Shown here: in pieces, positions 12,101-22,245 of the stretch
Position numbering within the stretch: the stretch's first letter is position 1
Layout: each line of letters begins with the position of its first letter
Source: Axinella damicornis
Taxonomy: Eukaryota; Porifera; Demospongiae; Axinellida; Axinellidae
Direction: 5' to 3'
DNA length: 64,000 bases
Assembly (NCBI GenBank): GCA_963931865.1
Contig: OZ007505.1
Span: 19,609,139 to 19,673,138, forward strand
Notes under the pieces: model-generated
The model's database searches: none
Told to the model about the DNA's origin: nothing
Seen by the model: only the letters and a program-made list of their open reading frames with translations
Translations under genes and position numbers: made by a program

Positions 12101-15100
12101 TTCACTTTGAAGGTGCAGGTGGTGCGTGGGGTCCAATAGAACATATGGCAGCCTCCCCGCTCCTCAGGAACCTGTGAATGGTTATGTGGAAGTTATTCCT
12201 CTTCCTGCTGCAAAGTTGAGTTCTGACGCCACTGAAGATTATACATCACACCACTGAAAGTACAGGTGTTACATAAATACGTAACAAGATGTAGCAGAAT
12301 GGCAAAAGTACATCGATCCCCTTTTCCATAATATGAAGATATGTAGGGGGTTGCATCATCCCCTTAATACACTTGTAATTTATGTTAGAGTAGTCCACTG
12401 TACTATTTCCCTCTGCTTAGCTACTTAGTTTACCTTCAAGTTGGCTTGAATCTGCCACGTTCCATAGTTTACTTCATCAGACAGTGGGAAGTTAAGGCAA
12501 GCAAAATCTGCATGCAGGTAACGGAAGAACACCTGTCACAAAACGTGACTGACATGCATGGTTACTCTTTCCCTGGCTCCCACCACAAAATGGCCAATGG
12601 CCTGGTACATTTTACGATGTGAAAAGTTGCCCAATCCTCCTCAACTTGAACCTGGAGCCCAGAACAACAAAGGGAACAAAACTATCAGGTAAATTACGCC
12701 TAATGTAGATAGCTAGCAGAAGGCGGACATTTGGAAAAAGCAAATGCTTAACTGATGACTTTGAGATATAGTACTCACCTCCATCACCTTGAATAGTAAC
12801 TGAATCAAACTTCAAGATCTGCTTGAACTTGGCGTCCTAACAATCAAGCAATCATCATTACAAACATACATGAACAGCCACCAGTGGTTTCATGAGAACT
12901 TACCCTGACTCTTACTGTAACCTGCAGTATATGAGGATGGTGTGTGAGGATGGTGTGTGAGGATGGTGTGTGAGGATGGTGTAGGAGGATGGTGTATGAG
13001 GATGATGTAGGAGGATGGTGTATGAGGACGGTGTGTGAGGATGGTGTATGAGGATGGTGTATGAGGATGGTGTATGAGGATGGTGTATGAGGATGGTGTA
13101 TGAGGATGGTGTATGAGGATGGTGTGTGAGGATGGTGTGTGAGGATGGTGTATGAGGATGGTGTGTGAGGATGGTGTATGAGGATGGTGTATGAGGATGG
13201 TGTATGAGGATGGTGTATGAGGATGATGTAGGAGGATGGTGTATGAGGATGGTGTGTGAGGATGGTGTGTGAGGATGGTGTATTAGGATGGTGTATTAGG
13301 ATGGTGTATGAGGATGGTGTATGAGGACGGTGTATGAGGATGGTGTGTGAGGATGGTGTATGAGGATGGTGTATGAGGATGGTGTGTGAGGATGGTGTGT
13401 GAGGATGGTGTGTGAGGATGGTGTATGAGGATGGTGTATGAGGATGGTGTGTGAGGATGGTGTATGAGGATGGTGTGTGAGGATGGTGTATGAGGATGGT
13501 GTGTGAGGATGGTGTGTGAGGATGGTGTGTGAGGATGGTGTATGAGGATGGTGTGTGAGGATGGTGTATGAGGATGATGTATGAGGACGGTGTGTGAGGA
13601 TGGTATATGAGATGGTGTATGAGGATGGTGTGTGAGGAATATACGCTGCACATAAATCATCCATTGCCTACCTCACAGCTACAATGTCATGATGTTTTAT
13701 CTAAGAGCAAACCACACATGTACATGCAGGGTATTCCCTAGTACGTTTAGTAGTAGTATCCTCGAGTCATTAGCTGTAGTTTACTGATGCTTATCACAAT
13801 CACATGATTTGTTGTAGCCATATATAGCATGATTGTGCAATTCATCATCGGGGCATTTGAATAGGCAAGAAGTCAGTGCTGCTTGCTGAAGTTGCCAAGG
13901 AGCAGTTGATGTTGTCTGGAATTCGAATCTCCAGTGTACGTGTTGTACTCAATGGTGATTGAATCAGTTTGTACTGTGGTAGCTAGCTAGGTACGTACTG
14001 CACGTCAATAACCGGCTCAGAACTCGAGGCTGCCACAAGTGACTGATATCACCTGTACTAGATGCAATATCGTAGCTGTTTTCAGCTATAGCATCTTGCA
14101 AAGTAACTGAATTGAGTGTAATTTTCTCGCAGGTCTTGAAGACATGGCTCAACAGCCCCAGTCCCAGTACGACTTCCACTATCAAAATGTGGAACTCATC
14201 AAAACCGAAAGTCTTGGCATCGGGTCATATGGAGCTGTCTACAAGGCCATGTGTGATGACCTCCCCTGTGCCGCTAAAATCCTCCACCCCGCCCTCTTTC
14301 AGTTTACCTCCCCTGGAACAACAAGTGTCATGCAAAAATTCGAGCAAGAATGTCGCCTTTTGAGTGCCATAAAGCACCCACACATTGTCCAGTACTTGGG
14401 AACTTATCGTGATCCCGAATCGAGGTTGCCGGTACTCCTAATGGAGTTAATGGATGAGAGTTTGACACGATTCCTGGAGCGAGCCCAAGAGCCACTCCCC
14501 TACCACACTGAGGTGAATCTATTCCACGACATAGCCCTGGCCGTTTCCTACCTCCACTCAAATGGTATTATCCATCGAGACCTCTCAAGCAACAACGTGC
14601 TTCTGATGGCAGGCAGCAAGGCTAAAGTGACAGACTTTGGAATGGTGAAGCTTTACGATGTTAACCACAGCACAGCCCACCTCACCCCCCTCACTCTGTG
14701 CCCTGGCACTGTTGCATACATGTCCCCAGAAGCGTTAGGGGAGCCCCCAGTTTACACAGACAAGCTGGACTCCTTTTCCCTCAGTGTTCTGGGCATTCAG
14801 ATTATGAGCCGTCAGTTTCCTGACCCTGGGAATCGTTTCCAGGTCATGGTAATCAGCGACCCAAGGATTCCTTCTGGTAGAGTTCAAGTTGAAGTTGCCG
14901 AAGTTGAACGACGCCAATCACACATCAGCCTGATCAACCAAGCCCACCCCTTACTGCCAGTTGCCCTGGACTGCCTAAGGGACGAAGATGGAACAAGGCC
15001 ATCTTGTCACGAGCTTTGTGGTCGCATATACGCACTGAAAGCATCTCCAATGTACACTGCAAGCGTGCAGCAATCTCAAGTGAGAACTCAACCAGCACAA

Positions 15101-18100
15101 AGTGATCAAGCCATCAGAGAGAGGGCAGTACAACAATCACAGCAGATCCAAGACCTTCAACAGCAGCTGCAAGGACAGCAACTAGAAAACCAACAAAAAC
15201 AGCAGCAGATTCTGGACCTACAGAACATGCTAACTGAAAACAACGATCAATTGCAAATACAGATCACCAGCAAAGATGAGCAACTAGCCAGCAAAGATGA
15301 ACAGCTAGCTGTTAACAGAGAATCGGAAGTACTAAAATCACAGCAAATCCAAGATCTTCAGCAGCAGCTGCAAGGACAGCTAAAAGAAATCCAACAACAA
15401 AAGCAGCAGATACTGGGACTACAGAATCTGTTCACTGCAACCAGTGACGGATTGCTAACACAGATCACCAGCAAAGATGAGCAACTGGCCAGCAAAGATG
15501 AGCAACTTGCTGGTAAAGACCACCAGCTACAGCAGAAAGAAGCAGAAATAGCCACACGTCAGCAAGAGATTCAGCAGCTCCGACAACAGCTGCAATCCAG
15601 TGAGCAGGTGGCTGCACAGTTTCAACGAAACCTCATGAAGGGGGAGAAGACAATTCAAGACCTACAGAAGCAAATCCGAGAACTGCAACAGCAACTGATG
15701 CAGAGAGGTGGTCAGAGACAAGAGGAGGTGGAGCCTAGTAGTGGTGCAGAAGCAAGTGGGGGTAGCATCAAGCTGAGGTGGAGGGATGGTGGGAGGGCAC
15801 CACGTACGATGTGGGGGGAGGCAGCTGCTGTGAACGGGAGTGTAGCTTATTTCCGACCAGGGGGATGGGACCAATGCACTGTATTGAAGTATGACTCGGC
15901 AAAGAACAGTTGGTCTCAACTTCCCAAGTGTCCTAACTGTGATTTCAGCCTAGCAATGGTCAACAACCTCCTCACCGCCATTGGTGGGAAGACAACAAAG
16001 TATGGTAAGTATACCAGCTCACTCCTCAGCATCACAGATAAGAAATGGACGGAGCAGTTCCCCCCCATGCCAACCAAGCGCTGGTTGACTGCAGTAGCAT
16101 GCAGTAGTACGTCATTGGTGGTGGCAGGAGGAGTAGGAGAGGGATTCGAGAAACTGTGTACTGTCGAAGTAATGGACACTGAGACCTTACAGTGGTCCAC
16201 AGCCAGCAGCCTCCCACACCCACTCACCCAAGCAGCTGCAACAATCTGTGGAGACCAGGTTTACATGCTGGGGGGTTATGATCAGAACACTAAAAGTTCT
16301 AAATCAGTTTTCACGTGCGCGTTGGCTGCCCTGCTCCAGCCTTTCTGCTCCAAGTCTGGATTAGGCAGTGGACCTAAAGTGTGGCACCAGCTAACTGATA
16401 TCCAAGTTACCCGCTCCACGTGTGTCTCACTGCATGGATGCCTGCTGGCAGTGTGTGGGCGCGATTCGTATGGAAAAACTACATCTGCCATTCACACGTA
16501 CAACACGACAACTAACTCCTGGGAGGTTATCAGTCACATGACAAATCCTCGATCTCAATGTCTGGTAGTCATATTCCCTCACAATGAACTCATGGTAGTG
16601 GGTGGCCTTGCACCTAGTGGTTACACTGACTCTGTAGAAATTGCCACCATTGTTTAACTTCTTCATTAAAATTAATGTAATGTATTCTCACACTGTACTT
16701 TTATGTACACAATTCAGACTCACATTGGCACTGTCTCGGAAAGGCTTCATGTTCTTGTCCATATAGATAACACAAAAGTTCACTGGTGGTGAGAGAAAGC
16801 GCAGATGAGGGGTTGTATGGGTATTGGTACACTGTTTCGTATCCAAGTCCTGATCCTCTCTTACCTTCCTGCTCCGGCTTGTAGATGGGTTTGTCAGTCT
16901 TGACAAGGAGAAACCCAAAGGAGTTTAAGCTGAAGAACAGCTGCTTCCGGCGGAGATACTGCACCAACCCATTGTGGGAGGTGACACTGATGAAGTATTT
17001 CCGACCCTGCAGCTCACTCAATTGTGGCATCTGAGAGAGAAGAAAATTGGACAGTGAACAGTAACTAGATCATGAGTAGACAGTGATCACCTATCACACT
17101 AGCAGCAGTCGTACAGAGTGAAGTACACCTTCACCATACGCACACGTACATACCTGTACTTCAAGGATAACTGGTCGACCTACACAAGCAAGAGGAAGAA
17201 CATATCAACCGCTGCTAGGTCATACATAGGAATTAGCTAAATGAAGGCTGTTGACAAATGTCTGCATGCATCACTTAGAGTTATGTTGTTGTCTATCTTC
17301 ACTTTAGCTAATTGGTGCGGTTTTTTGCTGCAGCACACATATCACCTGCATGCTATATACAGCATAATATTGCGACAATTAATTTCCTAGTCATAATTAG
17401 AACATACCACGATATATAGCAGCCAAACTGACCTAATCTGGTTGTTCTTATGGCAGTAGAAAACACGTCACCACGGTTTCTGCACCTCCTCCAGCGATTG
17501 CTGCAGGAGCACTGATCATAGGAGACAGTAGCCGTCACCTCAAACCGTCCTGTGCTGTAACTTGTGAAGGAGAAGGACTCATTGCCCCCCACATGGTAGC
17601 TTTTGGGTGTGAACAAGGTGTGGCTGTATAGAAAAGTATGTGTGCCATGTAGCTATGTAAAACAGAGAGGGATCCGTAGACGATCTATATCCTTGTATAT
17701 AGCAGATGATCTAACCAGCTACTATTCTGTGAGAAAGCAAATATGATCATGCATGCATTTGTGTTTACAAAGGATATAGCAGATTGGGACAGGGAAAGCA
17801 GATTGCCCAAAACCACAATATAATTATCCCCTATTAGGCATTTGCAAAAAAAATGATTGGGGATAATTATATTGTGGTTCGGGCAATCTGCTTACCGGTT
17901 GCAAGGCTTCTGCTGTGGCGTGACATTCTATGCTTGCATGATGCAAGTCTTGGATTCCACTTGCAATGCATATGCCTGGTGTTTGGATGCAGATGCATCC
18001 ATCCCAACTTTGTTACGTTTCATCCAAATTTGTGGCTTTTTTAAACCAATTTTTCATTGGCCCAAGTTTTTAGTGGATTCATGCACCCACATTCCCTTAA

Positions 18101-20183
18101 TTGGCTACTTTTGCTTATCAAATTTTCACCCTGCACTCCTTTCAGTCATTCTGTTACAGTAGATCATTAGAACCCACCTCCATCACGTAGCTATAATGTA
18201 ACAGACATTCATGTAATTTGGTTTACAGATGGCTAAAACTTTAAATTGCAATGTGATATGCGTGGACATATGATAACGATGTGATGGATAAATTAATATT
18301 CCTCGATGTTGTGCTAAAGCAAGAATGATTTCCAATCAGAAAAATATACATGAAGGTTCATTGCAATCAAGACTGCACCAAAAACTTTGAAACAATGCTC
18401 TCTGACCTCAAAAAGACAGTGAATGTACTCCAGGCAAATGATGTGAGATTAGACATTTCCTGCTCACATTAACACTATAATATATACACTAACTTTAATT
18501 TCCTAAGGCTCTGTATAAAGGTTGTTGCAGACTTGAAATTAAACCATTCTTCACTCTCTTTTCAAATTATCAGGGCAAAAACCACACCTCAATTTCCAGG
18601 ATGTCACAGCTTTATTCCACAGTCTGCATTCATGCAGCGTTTCTGCACTGAACAATGCACGGGGTGACTTCTTTTATGAGCAATTTTGTTGACAACGAGA
18701 GAGGGAGTTGGCCCACCCATATCATTGGTCTATGACACACACTAACATCCCATGAGGGAATCACAACATTTACTATTGAACGTTTCAGTACTCAATGCAT
18801 TCAGCAGATGTTCAGGTAGACTAGCTTCCTCTTTATGGTTGACTTTATGCAAACACTACTACCAGAATAAACCTCCTATACTGCCGCTGTGGTAAGAAGG
18901 TAACCGCTGTGTAAACTGTTTTTATAAAGTCCGGTACCGCAGCTAATTTTGTAGCTATACAAACTGTACAGTTCAGTACACAGACCTACTTTTAAATTAT
19001 TATTCTATGACCATTGGGATCTCTTTAGGGGGGAAGGGAGGAGGAGGAGGTGGTGCGCCCACCCCCCTGTTCAGCGGCGTTCTAATGTCCTTAAACCATG
19101 GGCGCTTAATACGTATACTCTACGGTACACGAGGGCAATATAGTTAACGGTCGAGGGCGAGATCATGCATGCACGAGCCGAAGGTGATTAAGGTTGTCAA
19201 GCTGCCCATTAATGACAACAACAAACTATATATCTGTCATAATCATGACACCCTGTGCTTCTTTTTGTAGCTATACAAACTGTAGAATAAGAACTGAGCA
19301 GAACGAAAACTGTACTTGGAATGGCCATGCAGAAAGGGAACATGGATTAAATCCGTGGTATCCTAGAATGATGGGTAGCTATAGTAGAGGTATATAATAG
19401 GTAGCAATAGTTGAGGTTTTGGGATAACTATATTGCGTGATTGCTGATTTACATGGTGAATGCTCATGGAGAGAATGTTCTCAAAACATTGACAAGTAAG
19501 ACACTACTATAGGTTGGACAATTGTGGAGAGATTGACGAGTCATTTGTTGTATTAATTCTTGTCATGCAAAATGAGTGCAGCTGCGATAATTAGCTAGCT
19601 AAGTCCTTTCGCTCTTTGTAAAACAAGAAACCTCCCATTTTCTCATATAGCTAGCATAGCTGCCGTTTGTGTCTTCCTTCTCTGTTTCCATTTGTGTTTC
19701 CATTCGGGTTTTACTGCCTCGGAAGTTTGCACTCAGCAAGGTGTACACAAATGTTTGGTATGAGCTCTGTAGTTTGTGACTTGGGCTAGTGGAAGGAATA
19801 TACGTCGAGAAACTGTGGATAGCTACATCTGTATGTCTCCCAAAATTATGCGAAACATTAATTTTTTCATCTGCTGAGCAACTTGTATACTTATTTTACT
19901 CCACTTCAATCTCCTTTTATTCCCAAAGCACATGCACACACTGGAACACTCATGCAGGGGCTGACCTAAATGAAATGCAAGAAGTGACACACTAGTACAG
20001 CTAGCTAAGCCACAAATAGCTAGCTAAGCCACATGCATCCGGCAAATCATATTTAAATATAGCTAACACTTACCGCGGAGTTGAAGCCGGTTTTGCCAGG
20101 CTGGAGTAGGCAGAGAGCAGGATCGTCACCACTGTCAGCAACAGTGCTTTCTTCACTGTATGGTTAGCTGTGTCCGTGATCAT
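19..20183 (-). CDS. Thioester-containing alpha-2-macroglobulin/C3/CD109-family protein, copy A (3' end off window)
   Basis: Secreted or surface thioester protein of the A2M/complement superfamily. Thirty-seven exons in one continuous reading phase give about 1472 residues; the last ~40-70 residues lie left of base 1. The start ATG (20183-20181) opens MITDTANHTVKKALLL..., a hydrophobic signal peptide ending near SLA. Landmarks: MG2 start FLLVKTDKPIYKPEQE; MG3 start EEY/VLPRFEV-type; bait region rich in P, E and T; FFPESWIW at the start of MG7; thioester GCGEQN at about residue 970; catalytic-type His in GRVHNFGL about 119 residues later; receptor-binding domain ending VYDYYDPG. No six-Cys anaphylatoxin domain was seen. 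Copy B (22447-39766) matches nearly exon for exon. Odd points: a nested kinase gene in intron 5, and repeat-altered splice regions at exons 6 and 30. Family call is firm; the choice among A2M, CD109, TEP and C3 is not. Confidence 0.93.
845..960 (-). repeat. Dispersed repeat with GGATGCATCCACAAGGTGAG core
   Basis: On the minus strand it carries GGGCAGCC, then TGCTGGTGGATGCATCCAC followed by AAGGTGAGAGTAA. The same order occurs on the plus strand at 57060-57215, partly at 52960-53025, and in fragments near 1408-1432 and 61645-61670. This is an interspersed element family. It lies in the intron between copy A exons 35 and 36. Confidence 0.6.
3829..4148. repeat. Tandem repeat, 5 x 64 bp, carrying copies of a splice acceptor
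   Basis: Five near-identical 64-bp units begin at 3829, 3893, 3957, 4021 and 4085. The unit contains ATTGATCTGC followed by GAGGAGAGTGAG; on the minus strand this reads CTCTCCTCGCAG|ATCAAT, the acceptor of copy A exon 30 plus its first bases. The first unit overlaps the real exon border at 3834. Copy B lacks the array at the homologous site. Confidence 0.93.
4840..5170. repeat. Degenerate GATTGTGCA-type short repeats in copy A intron 28
   Basis: The motif CTCAAGATTGTGCA and variants such as GATTGCACA recur on both strands many times in this stretch. It looks like an old, decayed tandem or palindromic array. No coding potential was seen. Confidence 0.5.
7319..7995 (-). other. Copy A bait region and MG7 start (exons 19-21)
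   Basis: Exons 7995-7926, 7825-7651 and 7550-7319. The middle exon reads WGGIRVYGSLPVSKIQ..., a Pro/Glu/Thr-rich bait-like stretch, then ARTFFPESWIW and QRTE. In A2M proteins the bait region is the protease-sensitive trap, and it is the fastest-diverging part here. In copy A this exon reads through a GTAAGT at 7788-7793 with an open frame, while copy B has a 67-nt intron in the matching region (30266-30332). The summed coding length (175 nt) is identical in both copies. The next exon holds the family signature PDTITTWVAEAFALS and ends FYFGSRRGVN. Confidence 0.85.
12927..13640. repeat. Minisatellite, 13-bp unit, about 55 copies
   Basis: The unit GAGGATGGTGTRT (R is A or G) is repeated almost without interruption, with rare variants (GATGATGTAGGAG, a few ACGGTG). 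Because 13 is not a multiple of 3, the minus strand is open in all three frames and spells HPHTPSSYTILIH-like repeats; these ORFs are artefacts. The array ends only about 6 bases from the acceptor of copy A exon 6 (12921), so its C-rich minus strand forms the upstream intron end. Confidence 0.96.
14144..16657 (+). CDS. Kinase / coiled-coil / kelch-repeat protein, intronless
   Basis: Uninterrupted 837-residue ORF. The N-terminal protein kinase resembles the TKL group: glycine loop GIGSYGAV (25-32), Lys45 in AAK, HRDLSSNN (144-151; Asp146, Asn151), DFG (164-166), GTVAYMSPEAL (188-198). All catalytic residues are present, so activity is expected. Residues ~306-524 are a Gln-rich coiled coil with repeated SKDEQLA and IQDLQQQLQGQ units. 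Residues ~545-837 hold kelch repeats with GG doublets (TAIGG, VVAGG, MLGGY, VVGG), probably one beta-propeller for partner binding. It lies antisense inside intron 5 of thioester copy A. A strong acceptor-like TTTTCTCGCAG ends at 14132, so a 5' UTR intron is possible. ATTAAA at 16665 may be the polyadenylation signal, only ~60 bases from a copy A exon. The lack of introns suggests retroposition. Confidence 0.93.
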   Translation: MAQQPQSQYDFHYQNVELIKTESLGIGSYGAVYKAMCDDLPCAAKILHPALFQFTSPGTTSVMQKFEQECRLLSAIKHPHIVQYLGTYRDPESRLPVLLMELMDESLTRFLERAQEPLPYHTEVNLFHDIALAVSYLHSNGIIHRDLSSNNVLLMAGSKAKVTDFGMVKLYDVNHSTAHLTPLTLCPGTVAYMSPEALGEPPVYTDKLDSFSLSVLGIQIMSRQFPDPGNRFQVMVISDPRIPSGRVQVEVAEVERRQSHISLINQAHPLLPVALDCLRDEDGTRPSCHELCGRIYALKASPMYTASVQQSQVRTQPAQSDQAIRERAVQQSQQIQDLQQQLQGQQLENQQKQQQILDLQNMLTENNDQLQIQITSKDEQLASKDEQLAVNRESEVLKSQQIQDLQQQLQGQLKEIQQQKQQILGLQNLFTATSDGLLTQITSKDEQLASKDEQLAGKDHQLQQKEAEIATRQQEIQQLRQQLQSSEQVAAQFQRNLMKGEKTIQDLQKQIRELQQQLMQRGGQRQEEVEPSSGAEASGGSIKLRWRDGGRAPRTMWGEAAAVNGSVAYFRPGGWDQCTVLKYDSAKNSWSQLPKCPNCDFSLAMVNNLLTAIGGKTTKYGKYTSSLLSITDKKWTEQFPPMPTKRWLTAVACSSTSLVVAGGVGEGFEKLCTVEVMDTETLQWSTASSLPHPLTQAAATICGDQVYMLGGYDQNTKSSKSVFTCALAALLQPFCSKSGLGSGPKVWHQLTDIQVTRSTCVSLHGCLLAVCGRDSYGKTTSAIHTYNTTTNSWEVISHMTNPRSQCLVVIFPHNELMVVGGLAPSGYTDSVEIATIV
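16665..16670 (+). terminator. Possible polyadenylation signal of the kinase/kelch gene
   Basis: ATTAAA, the commonest variant of AATAAA, occurs 8 bases after the stop codon, followed by an AT-rich and then GT-containing stretch. Inferred from position only. Confidence 0.35.
17797..17892. mobile_element. Hairpin element with ~34-bp arms
   Basis: The left arm (17797-17831; AGCAGATTGCCC... to TTATCCCC) is the near-perfect reverse complement of 17858-17892, with a 26-base A-rich loop. It probably forms a small foldback MITE in intron 1 of copy A. Confidence 0.75.
19120..19190. mobile_element. Fragment related to the element at 62480-62607
   Basis: It contains TAGTTAACGGTCGAGGGCGA then GAT.ATGCA and CACGAGCCGAA, the same order as in 62521-62570. 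The terminal repeats seen in the other copy are not preserved here, so this is a truncated or diverged copy. Confidence 0.55.
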
Positions 20184-20270
20184 GACGCCTGTAATTATCG
20201 CAAGGACACTGCGCAACTAGCTAACCCTGTGTATATCCCTCGCGAGGTAGCCAATGGAGAGAAGCCGCTA

Positions 20271-20278
20271 TATTTATA
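20271..20278 (-). promoter_or_regulatory. TATA-like box of copy A
   Basis: On the minus strand the sequence reads TATAAATA, 88 bases upstream of the copy A start codon, which leaves room for a short 5' leader. A CCAAT-type ATTGG lies closer to the gene (around 20251). Position and match are good, but no transcript evidence is available. Confidence 0.45.
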
Positions 20279-20359
20279 CCGCTAGAGTGTATTATGTAGT
20301 ACTGAGCTACGCTGACTCAGCGCATTAGCTAAATTATTGTCCCGGCCCCATTCAGGAAA

Positions 20360-20700
20360 ATGGCGGATCGCATCTATGCTTGTGAAAAAGGAGACGCAGA
20401 CGCACTGCTTGTCAGCTTATTTATGTTAACTATAGAATAAGGAGCGCGTAAAATTGTCAAGTATATAGAACACGGCGCTTGCTAGATATGCAAAACGTGC
20501 AAGGATGCATGGCCGTACGTCAGCTCAGCCTCAGATGGTTGCAAGTCAGAATGGACATAGCTACCATGTTCTGTTGGACAAGAGTGCTCAAATTAGACTG
20601 CAGAATATCGATGGACACCGCCCTCAGATATTCCGCAACATCACATCTGTTAGTAGATAAAAGCCAATGGTCATCCGAACGCACATTGATTCTGTACTAA
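20360..20700 (+). pseudogene. Broken ankyrin-repeat-like relic
   Basis: ATG at 20360 opens MADRIYACEKGDADALL, typical of the first helix pair of an ankyrin protein, but stops at 20438. The same frame resumes as GARKIVKYIEHGAC. Then in shifted frames come LLDMQNVQG, MVASQNGHSYHVLLDKSAQ and LQNIDGH, in the order expected of successive repeats. At least two stops and two frameshifts would be needed, so I call it a decayed gene. It starts ~180 bases from the copy A start codon, divergently. Confidence 0.5.
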
Positions 20701-21261
20701 GACTACTGAGTGGATCTGTTCTTCCCATTGTGATAAAACGAGTGCATATCGATCATGAGGAGTGCTAATCAGATCCCAACATTAGTTGAATGTCTGAGAG
20801 TGTGTCTGCCATTTGATACTGAGTGGAGTTTTCCTTGAGGTCAACATTGATACATTTGATCGTATTAAATTTAATCGTACTAGCTTCATGTATCATCGGT
20901 CAAAAAATTGCCTCCAAGAGACTCAGGCCTAGTAAGGAATGGGACCAGCAGTTGTGCGCGCGCTTCCCGATACCATACGAATGCGATTGCGGTGAACGAT
21001 TTCACTATAGCTACGAGGAAGTGGGCAAAATTATATAAACCGCAAGTCAGGCGATCTGTCACACGCTAAAATTCTTACCTTGCAAAAGGGAGCTTGTTGA
21101 GGTCTGCATGCGCTTCATCACTACAGATCTCACACCGGGAGTCTTCCAAGAATCGTTCCAAGCACTTATCGGTTTCGTGCGGTTGTACAGAAAACTTTCA
21201 CGCGCGTGACAGTCACATGTATCTCGTTTAGTCGCACGTGCTAGGTACTTAATAGCTCATC

Positions 21262-21426
21262 ATGGCCGCATACAGTGGCTCTTTCACGGAAGTAAAGCAT
21301 GCGGAATTCGCCCGAACGATGTTGGAAGCTACTGTTGAGTTCAAAGGAAAACATGTACGATTGTCTTGGACTTCGCCGTTGGGAAAAGTTCGTATGTTGC
21401 CGCTGAAGTTGCAAACTGGAGGATAA
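21262..21426 (+). CDS. Small ORF of 54 residues, function unknown
   Basis: It opens MAAYSGSFTEVKHAEFARTM and ends LPLKLQTGG. Its composition is protein-like (balanced charge, no low complexity) and it follows a CG-rich stretch with CACGTG-type motifs. It could be a first exon, a tiny gene or chance. I recognise no family, and no obvious continuation exon was found before the copy B terminus. Confidence 0.2.
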   Translation: MAAYSGSFTEVKHAEFARTMLEATVEFKGKHVRLSWTSPLGKVRMLPLKLQTGG

Positions 21427-22101
21427 AATGGGTAGTGGGTGTGGCACATTTGCCAGTAGCAGCCCGTTGGAAGTAGATATCGACTATTCCCAACGGCCAA
21501 AACGTGGAGCTGATGATAAAGTTCATATTGATCCAGGAACAATCCGGTGATTTTGCTCGCTAGAATTCCGCATGACGCGTTTAGTTATTTAGTATAGGTA
21601 GAAGGCGGGGCTGGTGCAGCCAACTAATTGAGTGGGCGGGGCTAAAAGTGACGTCACTGTAAACATAAAGGGTGGAGCTACAAACATTAGTGATGAAAAG
21701 TTTCAAATACATTTTTCACTCCTTGAAATGTTTACCTGAACTCGGCCCAAATATAGCATCTGAACTGCTGGTCCCATTCCTTAATGGCCCTGAGGACGCT
21801 AGACGTTTGGTTGAGTGACCAAGTTCACCCACGTCCAACTTGGCAAGTGCTATCGAAGTCCTTGACTCGAGAAAGGCTTCAGAGCTCAGGTAGCTAGTCA
21901 TTTTATGTATGAACAATCAGTCATGCCATAGAATTGATTTTGTCACACAAACTCTGGAATTTGTTGTATCGGCTGTATATACTCAGTTTGCATCACATGC
22001 ATCTCCAGTAAAGAGTTTGGTCTGGGAGGAAAACTTACTGTCCCTAATTTTGCGCCTGACAACTCCTTGCACATGCATGTACAGGGTAATTACCACAGGA
22101 A

Positions 22102-22245
22102 TCATGCAGCAATACAATCAATGACTACGTATAGGCATAAATGCAAGGTATAATATAAACAGTAGCAAGCAGCTAGTAGCATAAGGTTCCAAAATGTATG
22201 CAGTTCAGTTGACACCTCATCCCCTCGCTGCAGAGAAAACATGAA
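22102..22245 (-). other. Possible hydrophobic terminal exon of copy B
   Basis: After a strong acceptor (TTTTCTCTGCAG) the minus strand reads RGDEVSTELHTFWNLMLLAA and on to a hydrophobic run before a stop, which resembles a transmembrane or GPI-signal tail. The phase does not match the preferred donor of exon 40; it would fit a weaker donor (GTCAGT) a few codons further on. This is a suggestion only. Confidence 0.25.

Larger units (their letters stand above)
17624..20073 (-). other. Intron 1 of copy A, about 2.45 kb, no gene found
   Basis: Copy B has only 200 bases at the homologous place, so about 2.2 kb was gained here or lost there. It holds the hairpin at 17797-17892 and a transposon relic at 19120-19190. 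A GA/GC-rich patch with mirrored G and C runs lies near 19025-19070, and there are many short TAGCTAGC runs. I see no convincing exon on either strand. Confidence 0.6.
8459..20183 (-). other. Copy A exons 1-18: signal peptide and MG1-MG6 domains
   Basis: Exons in transcription order: 20183-20074, 17623-17433, 17179-17154, 17030-16865, 16782-16724, 12921-12904, 12836-12779, 12507-12434, 12171-12093, 11998-11917, 11699-11597, 10914-10690, 10468-10286, 10053-9928, 9692-9630, 9458-9264, 8958-8806, 8590-8459. MG1 carries a Cys-rich insert (YDQCSCSNRWRRCRNRG, exon 2) that I do not recognise from standard family members. MG2 spans exons 4-9 and ends in a Cys-containing loop. MG3-MG6 follow with repeated beta-sandwich signatures. 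Exon 18 has a CC..C cluster just before the bait region. Exon lengths equal those of copy B except exons 1, 7, 10-13 and 18, which differ by multiples of three. Confidence 0.88.

Noticed and set aside
12844..13664. Three overlapping long minus-strand frames rich in HHPHTPSS repeats
   Set aside because: They are the three reading frames of the 13-bp minisatellite; no start context, and they lie inside an intron of copy A.
20823..21038. Plus-strand frame with a hydrophobic start
   Set aside because: Begins at GTG, not ATG, no acceptor of note, and no recognised family.
21249..21542. Minus-strand frame of 97 codons with several Cys
   Set aside because: Starts at TTG and lies between genes without matching splice sites to copy B; the opposite-strand ATG frame is slightly more plausible.
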